Source: Methanomicrobia archaeon (lineage in GTDB: Archaea; Halobacteriota; Syntropharchaeia; Alkanophagales; Methanospirareceae). From it: a stretch of 14,953 nucleotides of DNA. Where the stretch lies: assembly GCA_016928455.1 (NCBI GenBank), contig JAFGKP010000125.1:1-14953 (forward strand), written 5' to 3'. Position numbers and translations under genes: made by a program. Below are positions 1-6,238 of the stretch, piece after piece (positions within the stretch are counted from its first letter, which is position 1; the number at the start of each line of letters is the position of its first letter). The notes beneath the pieces were generated by a model that ran no database searches, was not told where the DNA came from, and worked only from the letters and a program-made list of their open reading frames with translations.

Positions 1-150
1 CAGGATAAGGTGCTCGTCGAGAAGACCATAAAGGACTTGAAGATGGTCGCCTCAGATGTCAGCGGCGATATCGCTGGTGTTGCTGATGACCTGGTGATTG
101 TGACCCCCACGGGTATTAAGATCGAACGGCAGAAGCTCTCCGGGAAATAG
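1..150 (+). CDS. sepF: Cell division protein SepF, C-terminal end (partial)
   Basis: An open frame enters at the left edge and gives 49 residues before a TAG stop. It includes the segments SGDIAGVADDLVIVTPTG and IKIERQKLSGK. The GGDIAG...(I/L)(V/L)TP.G.(K/R)I pattern is, from memory, the C-terminal beta-strand region of archaeal SepF (formerly DUF552). Archaeal SepF is a small membrane-associated dimer that anchors FtsZ at the division site. Only the C-terminal part is visible, so the N-terminal membrane-targeting sequence and full length cannot be checked. The next gene, a ZPR1 protein, follows in the same direction after 74 bases, so the two may be co-transcribed. Another small archaeal protein with the same beta fold is possible but less likely. 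Confidence 0.68.
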   Translation, partial: QDKVLVEKTIKDLKMVASDVSGDIAGVADDLVIVTPTGIKIERQKLSGK

Positions 151-175
151 TCTGGCCGCACGTCGGAGCCAGCGA

Positions 176-205
176 AACGTAACGCAGCCTAACGTAACGC
201 AACAG
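176..205 (+). repeat. Short imperfect tandem repeat, two copies of a 15-base unit
   Basis: Units AACGTAACGCAGCCT (176-190) and AACGTAACGCAACAG (191-205) share their first 11 bases. They lie in the gap between the sepF-like gene and the ZPR1 gene, just before a possible ribosome site, GGTGA at 207-211. Chance duplication or a protein-binding site are both possible. Confidence 0.5.
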
Positions 206-224
206 TGGTGAGTGGTGGCGCGCG

Positions 225-731
225 GTGAAAGAGACCTGTCCAGTCTGTGGTGCGGAGAGCGAATTGCACTGTGTCCCGTATAAAATCCCATACTTCGGTG
301 AGGTCATGATCTTCACCGCGATCTGCGACTCTTGCGGATATCACACGACGGACGTCATGATGCTCGCTGATCAGAAGCAGGATCGGTGCGAGAAGGTGAT
401 AGCCTCTCCTGAGGACATTGACGCAGTTGTTATTCGCTCATCGTTCGGGACTATCGAGATACCCGAGCTGGGGGTCACCGTGGAGCCAAAACGGGGCGAT
501 GCCTTCATCACGACGGTCGAGGGCGTGCTAACGCGTGTCGAGCGGGTCGTGCGGATGCTGAGCAAGGACGCGGAGAGCAAGCAGCGAGCAGATGAGGTCC
601 TGAAGCAGATTGAAGAAATTAAGCTGGGTAACGCGCAGATGACCCTGATCATCGATGACCCGACGGGGAACAGTGCGATCATTTCCACTGAGCTTTTCTT
701 TAAGAAAGACCTCATTAGTACAGACCTTTAA
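225..731 (+). CDS. ZPR1-type zinc-finger protein
   Basis: This 168-residue protein is a single archaeal ZPR1 module. A four-cysteine zinc ribbon is visible: C5/C8 in CPVC and C34/C37 in CDSCGYHTTD. It is followed by the typical beta-rich segment (SSFGTIEIPELGV, then RGDAFITTVEGVL), an alpha-helical stretch, and the conserved LIIDDPTGNSAI near the C-terminus. Eukaryotic ZPR1 binds translation factor eEF1A and helps it fold; the role of the single-module archaeal form is, to my knowledge, not established. The GTG start at 225 is preceded by GGTGA at 207-211, a rather long 13-base spacing. The gene lies between a sepF-like gene and S-adenosylmethionine synthetase, all in the same direction. Family assignment is firm, function is open. 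Confidence 0.88.
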   Translation: MKETCPVCGAESELHCVPYKIPYFGEVMIFTAICDSCGYHTTDVMMLADQKQDRCEKVIASPEDIDAVVIRSSFGTIEIPELGVTVEPKRGDAFITTVEGVLTRVERVVRMLSKDAESKQRADEVLKQIEEIKLGNAQMTLIIDDPTGNSAIISTELFFKKDLISTDL

Positions 732-733
732 AC
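726..733 (+). promoter_or_regulatory. Possible TATA box for S-adenosylmethionine synthetase
   Basis: CTTTAAAC overlaps the stop codon of the ZPR1 gene and lies about 55 bases before the ATG at 787. Archaeal transcription would start near 755-758, leaving a leader of about 30 bases that contains the GAGGG site at 774-778. The synthetase could thus be transcribed independently of ZPR1. Confidence 0.4.
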
Positions 734-786
734 CATTCGCACGTATTTTGGAGCGGAGACAGAATGAATGTAAGAGGGCGGAAAAA

Positions 787-2013
787 ATGGCTATGAGCGG
801 CTCGATGGAGCGAAAGATAAAGGTTGAGTTCGTGAATCGGGAGCCCGTGGAGGAGCAAGAGATCGAGATCGTTGAGCGGAAAGGACTGGGGCATCCTGAT
901 AGTTTATGTGATGGAATTGCAGAGGCGGTTAGTGTGGCATTGTGCCAGGAGTATTTGAGAACCTGTGGCGTGATCCTGCACCACAACACCGATAAGGTCC
1001 AACTCGTTGCCGGGAGGTCAAATCCTTGCTATGGCGGTGGCGAGGTCAGTTCACCGATCTACATACTGCTCGGCGGCCGTGCAACGCGCATATTCGGGAC
1101 CAATGAAATCCCGGTCGATACCGTGGCAATTCACGCGGCGAAGCAGTATCTGAAGAATGTTAGGAACCTCGACGTGGAACGGCACGTGATCGTGGACAGC
1201 AAGTTGGGACACGGCTCATCTGATCTCATCGGGGTCTTTGAGGGGAACAGGAAGGAGAGCGTAGAACCGACTGTGCCGATGGCAAATGATACCTCGTTCG
1301 GCGTGGCACATGCCCCGCTTTCCGAGACAGAATCGATCGTGCTCAACGTCGAGGAGAAGGTGATGGCTGAGTTCCGGGATGTGGAGAAGGCGGTCGGCGA
1401 GGATATGAAGGTGATGGCGCTCCGTGAGCGGGACACGATCACCTTGACCGTCGGTGATGCGTTCGTCTCCAGATACGTAGATGATTACGATCATTACATC
1501 AATATCAAGCACCGGTTACGGGAGTATATCACGGGCGTCGCAAAGGATTATACCGGGCGTGACGTCAACGTGCTGGTGAATATGGCGGACATGCCTGGCT
1601 CGGTATACCTCACCGTCACGGGTACCTCGGCAGAGATGGGTGACGACGGTGCGACGGGGCGCGGAAACCGCTCCAATGGACTCATTACGCCGAACCGCAA
1701 CATGAGCCTGGAGGCGACCTGTGGCAAGAACCCGGTGAACCACACGGGCAAGATCTACAACTTACTCGCCAACCGTATAGCCCGGGAGATCGTGGAAAAC
1801 GTCGATGGCATTCGCGAGGTACAGCTCAAGATTCTCTCTGAGATCGGCCGACGGATCGACGACCCGAAGGTCGCGACCGCGCAAATCATCCCGCTCAGTG
1901 GCGTGAACCGGGGATGGATGGAGAAGAAGGTGAAACGCATTATCGACGAAGGGCTCTCAAACGTAACCGAGATCACGAAGAAGGCCATGAAAGGGGAATT
2001 GAGGACCTTTTAG
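787..2013 (+). CDS. mat: S-adenosylmethionine synthetase, archaeal type
   Basis: Makes S-adenosylmethionine from methionine and ATP, the cell's methyl donor and the cofactor of radical SAM enzymes such as the one at the right end of this window. The 408-residue product matches the archaeal MAT family, which is distinct from bacterial MetK. Visible hallmarks are RKGLGHPDSLCDGIAEA (residues 31-47), ILHHNTDK, PIYILLGGRAT, the glycine-rich GTSAEMGDDG (279-288), and GKNPVNH (from about 313). The family is usually about 400-406 residues. The frame stays open upstream to 655, inside the ZPR1 gene, but ATG 787 follows GAGGG at 774-778 with suitable spacing and gives the expected length. ATG 793 or 805 are also possible. 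The stop lies 10 bases from the stop of the opposing polX gene. Confidence 0.96.
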   Translation: MAMSGSMERKIKVEFVNREPVEEQEIEIVERKGLGHPDSLCDGIAEAVSVALCQEYLRTCGVILHHNTDKVQLVAGRSNPCYGGGEVSSPIYILLGGRATRIFGTNEIPVDTVAIHAAKQYLKNVRNLDVERHVIVDSKLGHGSSDLIGVFEGNRKESVEPTVPMANDTSFGVAHAPLSETESIVLNVEEKVMAEFRDVEKAVGEDMKVMALRERDTITLTVGDAFVSRYVDDYDHYINIKHRLREYITGVAKDYTGRDVNVLVNMADMPGSVYLTVTGTSAEMGDDGATGRGNRSNGLITPNRNMSLEATCGKNPVNHTGKIYNLLANRIAREIVENVDGIREVQLKILSEIGRRIDDPKVATAQIIPLSGVNRGWMEKKVKRIIDEGLSNVTEITKKAMKGELRTF

Positions 2014-2023
2014 CTCTATCAGG

Positions 2024-3757
2024 TCAGCGCCCCTTCATCAACTTCATCAGTCCCGCTAAGTTCCACGTGTTCACGATATCCTCCGGCTCGAGCCAGCCAC
2101 GCCGCGCGGTTGCAATACCGTATCTACGCACGTCGCGCATCTGTAAGATATCGTGCGCGTCCGTTGAGATGGCCACGAGCACGCCATAGTCCTTTGCCAT
2201 TTTGCAGTGGAGATCATTGAGATCGAGTCGCTCGGGGAAGGAATTGAGTTCCAAAATCGTATCTGTTTCCTTCGCCGCCGCCATGAGCTTCGCCATATCC
2301 ACCGCGTATGGATCCCGTTTACCCAATAACCGACCGGTTGGGTGCGCGATAACATCAACATGCGGGCTCGCCATCGCGCTTATGATGCGGTTCGTCATGG
2401 TGGCCCGATCCTGGGAGAACTTCGAGTGTACCGCGGCAACAACGAGGTCAAAAGCCTCGAGGATGGCATCCGGGAAATCGAGTGAAAAATCAGATTTTAT
2501 GTCGACTTCAACGGCGTTCAATACTCTGAACTGAACGCCTTCGTCCTCGAATCGGTGGTTTGTTAGCTCGATCTCAACCAATCTTTGTGGTATCTTCTCC
2601 TCATTCAGACCACCAGCGATACCGACCGCGGGTGAGTGGTCTGCGATTGCGATATACTCGTAGTTCAGGGTGCGCGCAGCATCTGCCATCTCATCAATGC
2701 TGTTCTTACCGTCGCTCCAGGCGCTGTGCACGTGCAAATCGCCCTTCAGGTTCTCGAGCTCGACCAGATTTGGTATTCTCCCTTCCTTCCCCGCTTCTAT
2801 CTCACCGCGATCCTCGCGGAGTTCCGGTGGGATGTAAGGGAGCTCGACGCTGGCAAAGACTTCCGACTCCCGCTCGCCCCCTATACGCTCAGCGCCGCGA
2901 AAGACGCCGTATTCATTGATCTTTAGCCCGCGCTTCATTCCGAGTTCCCGGATTCGCACATTGTGGTGCTTCGAGCCGGTGAAATAGTGCGCGGCCGCGC
3001 CGAAAGAGGCCGCTTCGACCACTCGTAAATCTACATTGATGCCACGGAGAATAATGGAGGATTTCGTCTCACCCTTCGCGATCACGTCCTCCACACCGTC
3101 CATACGCGTAAATGCGTCCATCACCTCGTTCGGTCGCGTCGAGACGACCAAAATATCGATATCGCCAATCGTCTCTCGCATGCGTCGCAAACTGCCTGCG
3201 ATCAGTATCCGCTCCACAGCATCCAGCCGTTGTAACTCGCTCACGATTGCTTCAGCATACGGCAGCGCTTTCGAAAGCAAGACGCGACCCTGGTAGCTTC
3301 TATACTGCTCGATACCTTTAAGTATGTTCTCTTCGGCCTTCGTGCCAAACCCGGGGAGTCCCGCCAGCTTATGCGCTTTCGCAACCTCTTCCAAGCCCGC
3401 GAGATTTGTGATACCCAGCTCTTCGTGCAGCTTCGCGATCGTCTTCGGACCAACATGCGGGATCGCGAGGAGCTCGATCAGTTCCGCCGGCATTTCCTGC
3501 AGCAACTCTCGATGCTTCTTGCAATCACCGGTCTCCGCGATCTCCACGATCTTCTTGGCGATACCCTCGCCGATCCCTGGGATCTTCTTCAGCTCTTTCA
3601 CACCGCCGCGTTCCGCGATCACCGTCAAATCCTGTGTCAGCGTTTCTATCGTGAGCGCGGCCTTGCGGTAAGCGCGAATCTTGAATGCGTTCTCGCCCTG
3701 TACCTCCAGAATATCAGCAATCTCGTTAAAGATCCTGGCAATATCGAGATTAAGCAT
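2024..3757 (-). CDS. polX: DNA polymerase X family protein with C-terminal PHP domain (PolX)
   Basis: A 577-residue family X DNA polymerase/3'-5' exonuclease, expected to fill and trim gaps in base-excision or end-joining repair. Helix-hairpin-helix motifs lie near residues 58-64 (IPGIGEG), 99-105 (IPHVGPK) and 133-139. The palm domain has GS at 188-189 and a full catalytic triad: D199 and D201 in GDIDILV, and D243 in NVDLR. The PHP domain starts near 338 with GDLHVHSAWSDG (H342, H344, D349) and continues with D373-H374, E417, H444, H472 and STDAH (D533, H535). The metal ligands of an active PHP nuclease therefore appear complete. Length fits the bacterial/archaeal PolX family (about 570). 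Start ATG 3757 lies a short distance after a good TATA box. It is a single-gene unit, convergent with S-adenosylmethionine synthetase. Confidence 0.95.
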   Translation of the reverse strand: MLNLDIARIFNEIADILEVQGENAFKIRAYRKAALTIETLTQDLTVIAERGGVKELKKIPGIGEGIAKKIVEIAETGDCKKHRELLQEMPAELIELLAIPHVGPKTIAKLHEELGITNLAGLEEVAKAHKLAGLPGFGTKAEENILKGIEQYRSYQGRVLLSKALPYAEAIVSELQRLDAVERILIAGSLRRMRETIGDIDILVVSTRPNEVMDAFTRMDGVEDVIAKGETKSSIILRGINVDLRVVEAASFGAAAHYFTGSKHHNVRIRELGMKRGLKINEYGVFRGAERIGGERESEVFASVELPYIPPELREDRGEIEAGKEGRIPNLVELENLKGDLHVHSAWSDGKNSIDEMADAARTLNYEYIAIADHSPAVGIAGGLNEEKIPQRLVEIELTNHRFEDEGVQFRVLNAVEVDIKSDFSLDFPDAILEAFDLVVAAVHSKFSQDRATMTNRIISAMASPHVDVIAHPTGRLLGKRDPYAVDMAKLMAAAKETDTILELNSFPERLDLNDLHCKMAKDYGVLVAISTDAHDILQMRDVRRYGIATARRGWLEPEDIVNTWNLAGLMKLMKGR

Positions 3758-3792
3758 CGTTCCGTATAGTTAACAGTTAGTTGTTCGTGCGC

Positions 3793-3802
3793 GTATTTAA
3801 AG
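3793..3802 (-). promoter_or_regulatory. TATA box of polX
   Basis: On the minus strand this reads CTTTAAATAC, close to the archaeal TATA consensus. It lies 36-45 bases before the ATG at 3757, which predicts a transcript with a leader of only about 10 bases. No clear ribosome-binding sequence precedes the ATG. Confidence 0.6.
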
Positions 3803-4023
3803 CGGCACATGTCGTCCGTTTATCACACTGTTGCGCGAGCAGCAGGGGTTTTTTGCCACACGCTCGCTCATCCTCGAGAGAGCATTCTGAGAGGTGGACG
3901 CCGACTCCAGTCCGGTAAAGTACATATCATATTAGGCTCTACTATCGTACCGGACCTGGCCTTGAACGGTTCGTGCTGGGGGTAACGTAAAGAGATAAGA
4001 AGATAACTAAGAGCGACAAAACA
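3803..4023. other. Intergenic region between polX and the transporter gene
   Basis: About 220 bases without a convincing gene on either strand. It holds a T-run (3849-3854) between short complementary segments, GCGAGC at 3835-3840 and GCTCGC at 3862-3867, and the inverted repeat at 3910-3955. An AT-rich stretch at 3921-3935 could be the TATA box for the transporter gene, giving a leader of about 70 bases. The last 40 bases before ATG 4024 are purine-rich with no clear ribosome-binding site. Confidence 0.45.
3910..3955. promoter_or_regulatory. Inverted repeat upstream of the transporter gene, possible operator
   Basis: GTCCGGTA (3910-3917) and TACCGGAC (3948-3955) are perfect 8-base inverted arms separated by 30 bases. 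The spacer contains the AT-rich segment ACATATCATATTAG, a plausible TATA region. The arms therefore flank the presumed promoter of the gene at 4024, as expected of a two-site operator. RNA pairing is an alternative. No protein partner is evident. Confidence 0.4.
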
Positions 4024-4755
4024 ATGATCGAATTTATCCTTCTGTGGATTATCGTGACACTTGCGGGCGCGAGCATCATTGCGGCACTTGGCGAGAAATA
4101 TGGGTCCGGTCTGACCATCGGGGTCTTTGTCGGGCTCGTGGTCATGGCGCAGATCCTGGCCAATAAGATCGTGCTCTTCGGCACCTTCACGCTACCGGCC
4201 GGGGTAATCGTGTATGCAACGAGTTTTCTCGTCACTGATATCCTCTGTGAGTTCTACGGCAAGCGTAAAGCGTTAGAGGCGGTTTGGGGCGGTTTCCTCG
4301 CCTCAATCCTCCTTGTCATCGCGGTCGAGATCGCCATTGCATGGCCAGCCCCGGTGTGGTGGCAGGGCCAGGCAGCCTTTGAATCCACGCTCACGCTCAC
4401 CGGACGGATCGTGCTCGGCAGTCTGGCTGCGTACCTCATCTCCCAGAACTGGGACGTGCTCGTCTTCCACTGGCTCAGGGAAAAGACGGCGGGAAAGCAC
4501 CTCTGGCTGCGGAACAATGCCTCGACGATGACCTCCCAGGCGCTGGATACAGTCATTTTTATTTCACTCGCCTTTTACGGCGTGCTGCCCGTCGTGCCCT
4601 TGATCATCGGCCAGTATCTCGTGAAGCTGATCATCGCGGCGCTGGATACGCCCTTCCTCTACGCCGTGAAATGGGTGCGTGGGCGGCGGATAAAATCAGA
4701 AGGTGGGCTTTCCAGAAAGAGCGCGGGAGGTGCGGACGAATGGTTGTCTGGATAG
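4024..4755 (+). CDS. Queuosine/7-deazaguanine precursor transporter, YhhQ (DUF165) family
   Basis: A 243-residue integral membrane protein of the YhhQ/QPTR family, which imports 7-deazaguanine precursors (preQ0/preQ1) for tRNA modification. In archaea the related tRNA product is archaeosine. Diagnostic segments are ANKIVLFG (46-53), LPAGVIVYATSFLVTDILCE (57-76) followed by FYGKRKA, SQNWDVLVFHWLRE (140-153), and LRNNASTMTSQALDT (162-176). About six hydrophobic segments are visible. The C-terminal 25 residues are polar and basic and unlike the core. The last 16 bases of the gene overlap the next reading frame, a phosphatase, so the two are probably translated from one message. The ATG at 4024 is the first in-frame start and opens directly on a membrane helix. 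The substrate is a family inference. Confidence 0.87.
   Translation: MIEFILLWIIVTLAGASIIAALGEKYGSGLTIGVFVGLVVMAQILANKIVLFGTFTLPAGVIVYATSFLVTDILCEFYGKRKALEAVWGGFLASILLVIAVEIAIAWPAPVWWQGQAAFESTLTLTGRIVLGSLAAYLISQNWDVLVFHWLREKTAGKHLWLRNNASTMTSQALDTVIFISLAFYGVLPVVPLIIGQYLVKLIIAALDTPFLYAVKWVRGRRIKSEGGLSRKSAGGADEWLSG
4726..4732 (+). promoter_or_regulatory. Strong ribosome-binding site inside the transporter gene
   Basis: GGAGGTG, complementary to the 3' end of archaeal 16S rRNA, lies 7 bases before the ATG at 4740. It fixes the phosphatase start within the end of the transporter frame and rules out the open extension back to 4671. Confidence 0.75.
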
Positions 4756-5168
4756 ATAAGAAGCTCGCCGTCACACCGATGCCAACGGACGCCGAGCTCG
4801 AAGGCCTCGCCGGAAGCTTCAAGGCCGTTGCCGTGCTCGTGGAGTCCTGGGAGCTTGAGTATGATCTGCAATCATGGACGCGGTTTGGCGTGAAGGTCAA
4901 ACACCTTCCTATACCAGATTTTGGCACGCCGAGCCTGGCTGAGCTACGTGAGCTTGCAGATTGGATAACCACAGAAACGGCGAATGGGTCTGCGGTATTG
5001 GTACATTGCTACGCGGGCATCGGTCGAAGCGGGATGGTCGCCGCAGCCTATCTCGTAACGAAGGGCTGCACGGTAAAGGCGGCAATCGAGCACGTAAAAG
5101 GGCGGGTGCATTACGCACTCGAGCATCCTGAGCAGGTGGACCTGGTGCGGCAGTTGGCACAGAGTTAG
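4740..5168 (+). CDS. Dual-specificity protein phosphatase, small archaeal type
   Basis: A 142-residue cysteine phosphatase predicted to remove phosphate from tyrosine and perhaps serine/threonine residues of proteins, or from a small molecule. The P-loop signature HCx5R(S/T) is intact as HCYAGIGRSG, with nucleophile C90 and phosphate-binding R96. The upstream PIPDFGTPS supplies the likely general acid D60. The C-terminal LEHPEQVDLV is typical of small archaeal DSP/PTP proteins of about 150 residues. Start ATG 4740 is set by GGAGGTG at 4726-4732. It overlaps the transporter stop by 16 bases, so translational coupling is likely. A stand-alone domain with no membrane segment should be cytosolic. 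Its substrate is unknown. Confidence 0.9.
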   Translation: MVVWIDKKLAVTPMPTDAELEGLAGSFKAVAVLVESWELEYDLQSWTRFGVKVKHLPIPDFGTPSLAELRELADWITTETANGSAVLVHCYAGIGRSGMVAAAYLVTKGCTVKAAIEHVKGRVHYALEHPEQVDLVRQLAQS

Positions 5169-5223
5169 CCACGCTGGGTGCAACACCGCAGGTGCTCATG
5201 GCCGCACTGAACGTATGTATGTG

Positions 5224-5232
5224 TTATAGAAA
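5224..5232 (+). promoter_or_regulatory. Possible TATA box for the small membrane protein
   Basis: TTATAGAAA lies about 40 bases before the ATG at 5268 in the 99-base gap after the phosphatase. A start of transcription near 5252-5256 would give a leader of about 12-16 bases. Confidence 0.4.
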
Positions 5233-5267
5233 ATCGAGGGTATGTATGAACAGCTGGCGGGACTGCG

Positions 5268-5546
5268 ATGAACGAGCGACCGAAAACGGGTGAGCTGCAC
5301 ATCACGACGCGGACTCTGGCCCTCGGGTTAGCCTTGGGACTGGCGCTAGCAGTCATACTCGTCTTCGTCACTGACAGCATCGGGCTGGGACTGGCGCTTG
5401 GCATGGGTATGGGTGTGCTGCTCGGTATTTCGCTGGGCAAGTTGCGTGCAGAATCGCCGGCTACGCGAGCGGTGATGGTGATCTACTGGATTATCTTTCT
5501 CATCCTGCTGCTCGTCGGTGTCTCCATCTTGCTTGCGCTGAACTAG
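5268..5546 (+). CDS. Small glycine-rich membrane protein of unknown function
   Basis: I do not recognise this 92-residue protein. After a polar N-terminus (MNERPKTGELHITTRT) it has three hydrophobic segments, roughly residues 17-34, 38-56 and 67-90. The first two hold closely spaced small residues (LALGLALGLAL and GLGLALGMGMGVLLGISLG), like glycine-zipper helices that pack tightly or oligomerise. The middle loop carries KLRAESPATR. At DNA level TGGGACTGGCGCT occurs twice (near 5336 and 5387), suggesting internal duplication or shared codon pattern. The gene has its own candidate TATA box and ends next to a hairpin. Neighbours are a phosphatase gene and the opposing TspO gene. Codon use looks like the neighbours, so I take it as real. 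Upstream ATGs at 5242 and 5246 are out of frame. Confidence 0.65.
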   Translation: MNERPKTGELHITTRTLALGLALGLALAVILVFVTDSIGLGLALGMGMGVLLGISLGKLRAESPATRAVMVIYWIIFLILLLVGVSILLALN

Positions 5547-5603
5547 CGGCTTACGCCGCGCGATTACGGTCTCGATTGAACAGGCTCTTTCTCGTTCTTT
5601 CTC
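5546..5603 (+). terminator. Possible terminator between converging genes
   Basis: A 5-base-pair GC hairpin (GCGGC 5546-5550, loop TTAC, GCCGC 5555-5559) starts at the last base of the TAG stop. About 20 bases later follows a pyrimidine-rich stretch with several TTT runs (5582-5603). Archaeal termination depends on T-runs, so the second part may matter more. Support is moderate to weak. Confidence 0.35.
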
Positions 5604-5626
5604 TTCACCCGCCATGCTCATTCTGA

Positions 5627-6106
5627 CTAATTCAAGACCAGAATGGCCGCGTTCAAGAGCGCCGCGAGGCTCACCCAGAGGATGTAAGGGATAAGCAAGA
5701 TCGCGGCGGGCTTTGAGATTTTCGAGAAGGTCAGAATGGTCAGCAGGATCGCCAGCCAGAGCAGTACGATAACCACGAGACCCGCGAGCGGCGACCGCAG
5801 GCCAAAGAACGCGATCGACCACAGCGTGTTGAGGATGAGCTGTATCCCGAAGATCGCTAATCCACGCCGTACAAGCGGTTCATCGAGACCCTGCCGCCAG
5901 ACGAGATATGCGGCGACTCCCATCAGCAGATAGAGGGTTATCCAGACCGGAGCGAACACCCAGCTAGGTGGCGTGAAGAATGGTTTGTTGAGTGTTGGGT
6001 ACCAGGTCTGTACCGACGCGCTGGTGGCAAAGGAGCCGATGAGGCCCGCTAGCTGGCAAACGAGAATGCTTACTATCAGTTTGATAAGCGCCTTTTCGGT
6101 GGCCAT
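5627..6106 (-). CDS. tspO: TspO/MBR (tryptophan-rich sensory protein) family membrane protein
   Basis: A 159-residue five-helix membrane protein related to the mitochondrial translocator protein. Family members bind porphyrins, haem or cholesterol-like ligands and affect tetrapyrrole metabolism and stress responses in bacteria. Hallmarks are WYPTLNKPFFTPPSWVFAPV (residues 35-54) followed by WITLYLLMGVAAYLVW, ILNTLWSIAFFGLRSP (91-106), and PYILWVSLAALLN (140-152). Hydrophobic segments lie near 7-27, 46-70, 79-103, 105-128 and 131-157. The frame is open upstream to a GTG at 6184, but that extension is polar and unlike the family; ATG 6106 gives the usual length. No ribosome site precedes it, so a near-leaderless message is likely. 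The gene diverges from the DUF432 gene. The ligand in an archaeon is unknown, though tetrapyrroles such as haem, B12 or F430 are candidates. Confidence 0.92.
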   Translation of the reverse strand: MATEKALIKLIVSILVCQLAGLIGSFATSASVQTWYPTLNKPFFTPPSWVFAPVWITLYLLMGVAAYLVWRQGLDEPLVRRGLAIFGIQLILNTLWSIAFFGLRSPLAGLVVIVLLWLAILLTILTFSKISKPAAILLIPYILWVSLAALLNAAILVLN

Positions 6107-6133
6107 CGTTACTATCGTCGCAGTGACGCTCTC

Positions 6134-6166
6134 CGCTATACCGTTACTCCGCGAACGAAGATAAAC
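6134..6166 (-). promoter_or_regulatory. Possible promoter of tspO
   Basis: Two minus-strand TATA-like sequences lie upstream of ATG 6106. GGTATAGC ends near 6135 and would give an almost leaderless message. GTTTATC at 6160-6166 would give a leader of about 30 bases. The sequence alone does not decide between them. Confidence 0.35.
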
Positions 6167-6183
6167 CCTTTGTCTGTCGTGCA

Positions 6184-6236
6184 CTGAGGCGTAGAATCGT
6201 TCTTCCCTGCTCCTGTACGGATAGGCAGCGCCTCAG
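6184..6236. promoter_or_regulatory. Long-range inverted repeat in the tspO-DUF432 divergent region
   Basis: CTGAGGCG (6184-6191) is perfectly complementary to CGCCTCAG (6229-6236). Inside, CTGC (6207-6210) can pair with GCAG (6225-6228), and TCC (6211-6213) with GGA (6219-6221). Together these could form a branched or bulged stem, or paired protein sites. It lies upstream of both presumed promoters, so it is not an obvious leader RNA of either gene. Confidence 0.4.
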
Positions 6237-6238
6237 GT

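Noticed and set aside
655..786. N-terminal extension of the S-adenosylmethionine synthetase frame back to 655.
   Set aside because: It overlaps the end of the ZPR1 gene, has no ribosome site, and would make the protein about 44 residues longer than the archaeal family.
3965..4015. A preQ1-like riboswitch in the transporter leader, suggested by GGTTC and a later ATAACTAAG.
   Set aside because: The required pseudoknot pairing and the cytosine-rich strand of the preQ1-I consensus are missing, and such riboswitches are not known to me in archaea.
6107..6184. TspO starting at the upstream GTG (185 residues).
   Set aside because: The extra residues are polar and not part of the TspO fold; ATG 6106 gives the usual length and lies just after a TATA-like sequence.
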